Positions 56,896 through 64,000 of a DNA stretch of 64,000 bases are shown piece by piece. The notes beneath the pieces are model-generated. The model worked only from the letters and a program-made list of their open reading frames with translations. It made no database searches and was not told the origin of the DNA. Each line of letters opens with the position of its first letter. Within the stretch, counting starts at the first letter, position 1. The stretch lies in contig JAHLMK010000005.1 of NCBI GenBank assembly GCA_019915135.1, forward strand, positions 620,001 to 684,000, in the 5' to 3' direction. This DNA is from Strobilurus pachycystidiatus (lineage: Eukaryota; Basidiomycota; Agaricomycetes; Agaricales; Physalacriaceae). The translations under genes were made by a program, and so were the position numbers.

Positions 56896-59800
56896 TTAAT
56901 TCATCTGCATCGCCACGAAATCCTGCCAGGTTGAATGTATATTGTTAGCCTCTGGTGATCCTGAGCTCGATCTACGCTGGGGAAGCGGTCGGGGGTTGCT
57001 GTCCAGCAAAGGCGCGGAGCCGTATCCGGTGTCCATCGAAATGGAGGACAGCCCCGTGCCATAGTCGTACACAGGGAAATACTGTGGGAATGAGTTTGTC
57101 TGACCACCCATCCCACCGCCGGTATGTATAGAGTGCGACGAGCCGTTCACATTGTGCCCATTGGTAGAAATACTGTGTGAGGGCCGATGATGGCCAGAGG
57201 ATGGCCCCGATGAATGACTCTGCATCATCGTCTGCTGTGGTTGTGACATGTAGGGCGTTTCGGAAGGATAGGCAGAGGAAGGCGAGACGTTCGACATGCT
57301 ATACATCGCCACGGGTGACATGTCGAGGCTGGAGAAAGAGGTATGGGAGGAGGCTGACACCGGTTGTTGTTGTGACTGATTGTTTGGAGCGAAAGAACTC
57401 AGATATTCCAGCATGTTATGGTCCATGTCGACCCCAGCAGACAAAGGAAGCGGCACCACTGGATTTTGTGTGTTCGGCGACCGATCTAGCAGAAGCGGTG
57501 ACGAAGGCTCCTCCTTCTTGACAAGTCGTGTCTTTCCACCGAGCATGGCAAGCTCGTCGTCATCATTCGTCGGCGACTGAGGCTCCTGCATATGGTGCCG
57601 GCTGATGGGTGAGCCTTTACCTTTACGGAAGTCATCAAGACTCTGATGGGCTCGGACACGCAGGCGCATCATGATGTCCTGGACACTGGTGAGCGGAATA
57701 TGGCTGAGAAATGATCGCGACCTTACCAAGACTTTCTCCGCTCTGAACCCAGTGGCCGCTTTGGAGAAGAGCTCATAAGCAGAGTCGAGTTGAACCAGAG
57801 CAGACGGTGCCAGACTCATGGACGGACACCGCGTGACGATGGACCCCAAGACGATCTACAAACGATAGTCAATGTCAGATTTAGAAAAGTTCGACTGATG
57901 CAGGACGTACACCACAGGAGAACATATGACCCCAGAGGAACCATATGCGTTCGCTCGGTTCTTTCAGTTGAGTGTGCAAGTTTCGCATCAACGCAACCAG
58001 CGATCCCGCACTACGGTAGGCCGCGATGACCGAAGTTCCGTACGGGCTACCCAATGGGTCCTTCGGATGGTCGCTAATCGCGCGCGCAAAGAAACTGCGG
58101 TGCAGATACAGTAAATCTGAAAGCTCCGTTAGCTTACCATCGTCCCCAATAGAATGAAACACCCTGACTCATTTCCCGGATCGCAAGGACGATATGACGC
58201 TGCAAAGTTAACATGATAGTTTCTGGGAAACCGCCAGGCCGTGGTTCTGAGCTTCCGAAGCCAGCCACTTGGAGTACTGGGGGCACGGGGAAGGCACGCA
58301 GTTTACGATCGAGTTGCAAAATGGTAGCGTACGTCGGCGTTTTGGCGCCAAAAGCTTGATCGTGGAGAAGGTTCATGCACTCGGACGTGAAGCGATGCTT
58401 CCAGGCATGGACTAGAAATCATCGTCAAATTAAGTTTATCCTAGAAGAGCAAAAATGTCTACGCACAACTCTTATCGTCCGGGATGTCACCCTCATGGGG
58501 CATCTTGCAGTCGAAATGAGCTAACGCAAAGGACGGAGGTCGCCCGAAGGTCAGACACTGCCATGAGTCGTAAGTGAACATCTCCCAGAAGAGTTCTCGC
58601 CGCCGTTGAGTTTCAAGAGGATCGACGCCATTCCAACGGCCACTATCCCGATCTGAGGAGCAACACATGATCAATTCCTGTGCCAGAACATGACAGAGGG
58701 TCACCCACGAAGGCCAATCTAAATAAAACCAGAAAATTGAGTATAGGGTCAAACTTGGCAAACCGTGAGCGAAAACGTACACTCTGGGCAACTTTGACCG
58801 CCATTCCCATCAGGGCCCAACGTGCACCAGAAGCGGTGCCGTGCCGGTCAGACAAGAAGAGGTAGAACGTCATCAAGTACTACAACCGTATGAGGATAGA
58901 TGAGGGGACTCAATGAGATCACTTACCAGAGCCTGGACGGCGTTGATGGTAGGTGAATCCACGAATGATTCGCTGAATAGTGCAGCACGCGACAGCTGGA
59001 AGTACTTCTCCGCCTCAATGTCATAAGCCGGAACAGCGGTATCCATCAGCGTCCCAATAGCCAGGACCAAGAACATGAGCGACAGCCGATGGGACAGCAA
59101 GGGGTCCTCTGCTGTCGAGGGCACGCTGGGACCGTAGAACTGCTGGAAAACCTCGAAATCAAACGACTCCTCCGGGATCGGATTATACCTAGCGCGCGTT
59201 GTTAGTCCTAGTTATGCGCACGTAAGAAGAACCCGCACATCCAAGCCGCAAGTCGGTAGTATATCGACCGCAACTCTGCTGCCCTCTCTGCCGGGGGCAG
59301 GTACCACATCAGGTTTTGAATGCTTGCAGGATCATTGTCGGATGACGAGACGTGTATACCAGCAGACACGGGAAATGCTGAAGCCTTGGCAATAACCTGG
59401 GGAGGGAGCAACTTCATGAGCTCGTAAGTCTGGTCCTCATAGCCCTCATCGTCGTTGTCTTGGTTCTAGCCGTATGTCAGCGACGCGTTGTAGGATACGA
59501 GGCAAATAAATCACCTGTAGCCAATACTAATTCACTAGGTCAGACTCCGCATCATAACATACAGATGACAGTCACGAACCCAAGAGTTGGCCGTCTGACC
59601 AAAGTATTTCGCACGACCAGACAGGCTCAAGGAAAGCGTTCCGAAAGCATCCACGACGTCAGGATTGTGTTCCTCTTCCTTGATGCTAGCTGTGTTCGCG
59701 TTTCTGAGAGCAGGGGCCTCGCGCTGTAGGGGGGCCTTTATCCGGAGGAGTTCCTCCGACAGAAGGGGGTGCTGTTCGTTGGACAGGCGACCATGGCTGT

Positions 59801-60262
59801 TCCGGAGTGCGTCCTCCAGTTCACGAACACGATTAGCAAGCTCAGAAATCTTCTCGTGTAATTCCTGGGTGGAAGCAAGTACGAAACTGGCTCAAATGAT
59901 GAGAACCTGTTCAACCATACTGGCTGAGCGCATCGACTCACCGATTTCCCTGACCCGTTGTGAGCGATCCCTGGTTAATAATCAGCTGACGGGCCCCGTT
60001 CTTGATGTCGGAATACACACGTCGGGACAGATAGCACCACACCCTCGCTTAACACAAGAGCTGCAAGGGATCGAGCGATCGCAGCGCAATTTCAATCTAA
60101 AATCCGAATATAAGAAAGTTTTGTGATGAGGACGGAACGGGTCACAGACCTTCTGCACTCGGCACAGCTCAGACGAGTAGCGCCCTTGCGCCTCTTCTTA
60201 AGTGAGGCGCCGTCGTCTCCATTGTGCAAATCTGAGCGCTTTGCAGATGTCGGGGACGACAT
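56896..60262 (-). CDS. Zn2Cys6 transcription factor with Fungal_trans domain
   Basis: A nuclear regulator of the Gal4 class. After MSSPTSAKRSDLHNGDDG and a basic KKRRKGATRLS, the zinc cluster CAECRRLKLRCDRSIPCSSC, then VKRGCGAIC, supplies six cysteines with spacing 2-6-5-2-8, formed by splicing across an intron near 60100-60155. A coiled coil ELHEKISELANRVRELEDAL follows. The middle is the Fungal_trans-type helical domain (MFLVLAIGTLMDTAVPAYD, YLMTFYLFLSDRHGTASGAR, ETQRRRELFWEMFTYDSWQC, LTFGRPPSFALAHFD). The tail is Ser/Gln-rich (QSQQQPVSASSHTSFSSLD) and could be an activation region. More than ten introns are present. No target can be inferred, and it is not beside a metabolic cluster. Confidence 0.9.
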
Positions 60263-61902
60263 GATGGTGGTAAGAGATAGAGAAGGTGCACTGGGAGCTA
60301 AAGAGACTGGGACTGAGAGATGCTCACGCCACGGAGATTGCCGAAATGAATCCGCGGATGCATAAAGTGACTCCGGGTGGCTGTTCCACATTGCCCTTTC
60401 TATCATCGCAGGAGGGTCTGCCCGCTGAAAAACCATCAGCCCATATAAATCGATACTACTGGCACCAAGACCCCAATTTTGCGAGCATAAACTCGTATTG
60501 CGTGCGTTTTTCAGGCCTTTGCAGAGCCTGTAATCCAATCAAAAGACGACCGCAATTCCCGACTGATTTCATAAGCTGCGTCCTTGGAGGAAATGATGGA
60601 CGTAGTTGGCCTCGAGTGGAATTCGATATCGTGTCTTATTGACTATCTTCTGCTCCCCCGTTGCAGCGTGAGTGTGGCCGCGACTGCTGCTAATACGCGC
60701 GTTACGAAACGTTCCTAAAGACATCCACTGCGTCTGTATGAGGAGAACTCCAGAAAAAGTAACCCGAAAACCTTCACCTTCCGAATAAGCATGTCCTTGT
60801 TCTCGTTTGGGTGAGCGAAACAGCGATGCATGGCATGGCATCAGGATCAAGGAGATTGAAGGAGTTTGCTACATATCATAGATGGCGGAGAAGAGTCCCA
60901 CGTGTCAGCTCGGTGATGAAAGCAATAAACATGATCGTCGATCATCACCTTGAACCTTTCCTCCGTCCTCGCATCCTTCCTAACAGGTACACCTACCCTA
61001 CTCCTACCCTACACCCTCAAAATCTTCTTCTTCGACGACTTCATACCTTCTCAATCTCTCGTCAATATCCGCACGCTGGCGCGGCGGCCACCTCGTGGCC
61101 CAGGTGCTCTAGCTGGCAGCTAACTTTGCCGCCACTGCGTACAAAGATACTTACTCGGTTAGACTACCTTCTGGCTTCTGGGATTCTGCTTTCAATGTGA
61201 TCGTCTACCTCTTCGTCGTGTGACCGGTCCCGAAGATACCGGTGTACGTATGGCTGTATAATCGCTGGCACTCTGCGCTGGCACCTGCAGGGCGTCGGCG
61301 GGAGATCCTCCGCACCGATGTCACCCACATGGGCCTTCAGTGCATTGCATCAGTACATGCACGAATGATTGACATGTTTCCTTGCCCCGCATTCGATACG
61401 TATCTATGTACTCCGGGACCCATCGTCCGCCGATGACCGTCTTTGGATCTTCGCTAAGTCCTTCTTACCATGATTGATATCGATGGATACTGAAACGCAA
61501 GATCTATATGGGCGTCAGTACGTTGTGGGGACGGGTATTGAAGATCCACCATCATTCAAGCAGTTCGTAAATTCTCAATGGACAATTTCAAGTTTCATGC
61601 GTTGAATGGAGGGCCACATGCATGCCACTAGCACCTCCCGTCCTACATTTTATAGTAATACGATGCTAGGACTCTTCCCCAGTATTAGATAATAGTGGCC
61701 TAAGTTACAGAGCGAATCGGAGACGTGCTATCGTACATGATTCCGAGATGAGAAAGCGAACGAAGCTACTGGAGTGAATATTAATGGGCATAATGGGTCG
61801 TGAGTCTAATTCGTGTGTAAGTGGTTTTCATGTGAGAACGAGTACAGTATGGCTGGACCTGAGGCCTGAGGTCGAACAGAAGGAAATCGTATGGTCTGAA
61901 GC
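60263..61902. other. largest gene-free stretch, upstream of the Zn2Cys6 gene
   Basis: About 1.6 kb without a supported gene. An E-box CACGTG occurs at 60899-60904. At 60945-61130 one plus-strand frame looks protein-like (ASFLTGTPTLLLPYTLKIFF, then FDDFIPSQSLVNIRTLARR) but lacks an initiating ATG and clear splice sites. It may be a gene fragment or an unresolved small gene. Otherwise the stretch probably holds the regulator's upstream region and the coiled-coil gene's 3' side. Confidence 0.45.
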
Positions 61903-63369
61903 TCATACGGCGACAACTTGTGGTCGCTTGTCGTCGTCAAGCGGAGGAGAGTATCCCCCATCAGACGACGTCCGGACAACCACATGAGCTCCATGTGCCT
62001 CTTCGCTGGTCGGACTGAGTGGCTCAGCAACAGACGAGGCATCAGAAAAGCTGTAGACAGAGGCGCGCTGAGATGGACGCGGAGAAACGACAGCGTTGGA
62101 TTGGAGCTGCGGGGAAGCTTCGACGGATGATATACTGGCACGGGATCCGAAGAATCCGCCAATTTTCCGACTTAGCGGGACGGTCGAGGGGGACATTTGG
62201 TTGTTGGGAGTGGTAGCGGATGGGGTGCTGGCGGATGGCTGATCAGCGGCGGCTTTGACGGAGGTATCAACTTTCCAAAGCTTGAAACCCCAGCCGCCAG
62301 AGCCGTTGAACGGTTTCTTGGGTTCACCGGCTGGGGCTGATGTAGATACAAGGGCGGGAGCGTCGGATCCGACGTTGTTCTCCGCAATAAAATCGCGCAG
62401 CGCCTTGACGCAGGTCTCGGACGCGTCCTTGGCTTCGGTGACCTCCTGCAGCTCGTGTCTTGTCTCTTCGAGCTCGTCCTTGACTGCAGACAACTCTTTC
62501 CGCACCGACTCGAGCTCCATCTCGAAGGGCGCACGCAGTTCCGACTGCGGAGAGCGGCCATAGAAACCAGAGCTGCGGCGAGAAGCTTTGGTTGTTTCGG
62601 TGGTGGTGGCGGGAATAAGGAGAGACTGGTCATCTTCGACAGTGATTGCGGACTGGGAGGATATACGTCTGTGGCCATTGGGTCGGGCAGTGAAGGACGA
62701 GCCGGTGAGCGGTGTGAAGGAGGCCCTCTTGGACGAGGGCGGGCTGCCAAAGACAGTTCCCGCGCGCGACAGGTCCAACGCCATTGGGGCAGCACTCTGT
62801 CTGCGGTTTTCTGATTGAAGCCTCATCAGCCCCCGCCTAGAAGGACAGTCAGAAGCCTAGAGCGAGTCAAGCAGAGTAGTGGCGTACCGGCTTTCTTCCA
62901 CCTTGGACCTGAGCATGGTGATAGCCTCTTCGTCGTCCTTCAGTCGGCGCTTTGCGTCCGCATGGGCCTCCTCCAGGTCGGTTGCCTTGTCGGTCATGTG
63001 CTGCAGAGCATCGTTGAGCTCGGCTTCCTTTGCGGTGGAACGGGCCACGAGCTGCAGCAGGTCATCCCGTTCCTTGGTCATCTCGGCCATGCTCTGGCGC
63101 AGCTGCATTACGATGTGGGCGAGGACGTGTGGATCGAGCGATTCGCGCGCCGGTTGCGCGGCTGGATGGCTGGTAGCGTTGTGTGCCGGTGTGGAGGGCT
63201 GCGAGTCCATTTCAAGCTGGTGCTCAAGCTCGAGCGATAGGTCGATGGAGAAGGGCCGCTTGCTCTGTTGAATGTCCGGGAAGCTGTCAGCGGCGGAAGT
63301 GGGTGGCACGTCGAATTCAAGGTGGTTATCAGTCTGTTCGGACTGCTGTCGCAGCGTCATGTTGTTCAT
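61903..63369 (-). CDS. coiled-coil, serine-rich protein of unknown function
   Basis: Two exons encode about 470 residues. Exon 1 (63369 to about 62890) starts MNNMTLRQQSEQTDNHLEFD and contains a long coiled coil (LRQSMAEMTKERDDLLQLVA, then DLEEAHADAKRRLKDDEEAI). Exon 2 begins RGLMRLQSENRRQS, carries a second coiled coil (ELESVRKELSAVKDELEETR, then ETCVKALRDFIAENN), a tryptophan-containing GSGGWGFKLWKVD motif, a Ser-rich part and PLSRKIGGFFGSRASIS, and ends DDKRPQVVAV. Coiled-coil proteins with such GWGFKLW and KIGGFFG patches occur in basidiomycetes, but I cannot name a function. A scaffold or cytoskeletal role would be guesswork. Confidence 0.75.
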
Positions 63370-63470
63370 GGTCGTTAAGCAGAGGAAATCGTGTGGAAAC
63401 CGTTGTCGGTGTGGGAGAAATACGCTATGTTTTGTCACGTGGACGGCCCTGTACGTGTCAGATATTTGAA

Positions 63471-63656
63471 ATGGCACCGCCAGCTGCAGCCATCCGCGCT
63501 CTCCTCCAAGCTTTATACCACACTGGCGCGCTTGGCTTTGTAGACTCTAGCTTGTGCTATTCAATCAATCAACCAACACTGTCGACGTCTACATCAATAC
63601 CCAATTCTCTACATGGCAACAGATGGTTACCCACATTTGTTCTATCTTCGGTCTGA
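63471..63656 (+). CDS. tentative first exon or small ORF, divergent from the coiled-coil gene
   Basis: An ATG at 63471, 101 bases from the divergent coiled-coil start, opens MAPPAAAIRALLQALYHTGA and continues for 61 codons. The first 24 residues look helical and gene-like. The remainder may be intron sequence (a GTAGAC donor follows GALGF), with the gene running on beyond 63650. I could not resolve the splicing or identify a family. An E-box CACGTG lies at 63436-63441 in the shared gap. Confidence 0.3.
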   Translation: MAPPAAAIRALLQALYHTGALGFVDSSLCYSINQPTLSTSTSIPNSLHGNRWLPTFVLSSV

Positions 63657-64000
63657 GCCGGTCACACACCGTATTGCCTCCAGGCTGCGCTGATACTCAC
63701 CGTCCTCCCCGAGTGGAAACCCGGATGGACGCGCCCGTATTTACTGACTCTCACTGGAGTGTCTATATCAGACGGATTAGCCGTTTCGGTGTATTTCAGG
63801 ATGCTACTTTCTTGTCTTACACTATGCAGAGTCGCGTCCAGCTACTGTTTATAACACTCTCTGAAAATGATGGCTGTCGGTTTTGCTGAGATTGAGTTCA
63901 AGCACAGAATGATAATCCAGAGAGTCGGGAGGTGCACCGAAGGCGTGCACAACCCGACATATAATCATTAAATAATACAGAGATACAGAAGGCAGAGGAA

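Noticed and set aside
60990..61020. Repeated CCTACCCTAC units as a possible interstitial telomere
   Set aside because: The units are TACCCTAC rather than CCCTAA and are imperfect; simple pyrimidine-rich sequence is enough to explain them.
1..64000. CRISPR arrays, insertion sequences, LTR retrotransposons or viral genes
   Set aside because: I saw no direct-repeat arrays with spacers, no reverse transcriptase, integrase or transposase motifs, and no terminal repeats. The gene content is eukaryotic throughout.

Overview
The window is nuclear DNA from a filamentous basidiomycete, most likely an Agaricomycete mushroom. The reasons are: genes are densely packed on both strands; nearly every gene is cut by spliceosomal introns of about 45-60 bases; an Ubc2-type SAM-RA-SH3-SH3 adaptor is present; the P450 heme signature is of the basidiomycete [14 protein letters not shown] kind; and there is one member of the Crinkler/RHS-like P-loop family that is expanded in mushrooms. 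Exon joins were worked out by hand from reading frame, GT-AG sites and family conservation. Gene ends are firmer than some internal junctions.

Layout. 0-5 kb: an APH-fold phosphotransferase, a CPSF6/7-like RRM protein and a small two-helix membrane protein. 5.6-9.6 kb: a BRAP2/Etp1-like RING protein head to head with lariat debranching enzyme DBR1. 9.7-20 kb (all minus): a cytochrome P450, cytosolic leucyl-tRNA synthetase with a Gcn4/CPC1-like site upstream, and the R3H/G-patch splicing factor SQS1. 20.2-31.6 kb: an intron-containing tRNA-Ser(GCU), inositol phosphorylceramide synthase AUR1, a proline-rich protein with DFxDF-like motifs, an Ubc2/Ste50 adaptor, a class B J-protein and IPI3. 32.6-42.2 kb: a serine-rich orphan, a histidine-rich Msc2-type zinc transporter, a glomulin/Ybp2-like protein and a LYC1-like acetyltransferase. 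42.4-54.5 kb: a large Mus7/MMS22 protein, a truncated AUR1 copy, a GH47 mannosidase and tRNA m5C methyltransferase NCL1. 54.6-64 kb: a Crinkler/RHS-like protein whose P-loop lysine is replaced, a Zn2Cys6 regulator and a coiled-coil protein.

Most genes are conserved housekeeping functions, many of them in RNA metabolism (CPSF6-like, DBR1, SQS1, LeuRS, tRNA-Ser, IPI3, NCL1). Five well-supported head-to-head pairs share promoters of about 100-330 bases. I found no operon-like or defence-type system. The most unusual signals are the degraded AUR1 duplicate with two compensating frameshifts, two probable GC-AG introns, very short first exons (6, 15 and 27 nt), telomere-like boxes in two bidirectional promoters, the altered P-loop, and an intron that decides whether the CPSF6-like protein keeps its basic tail.
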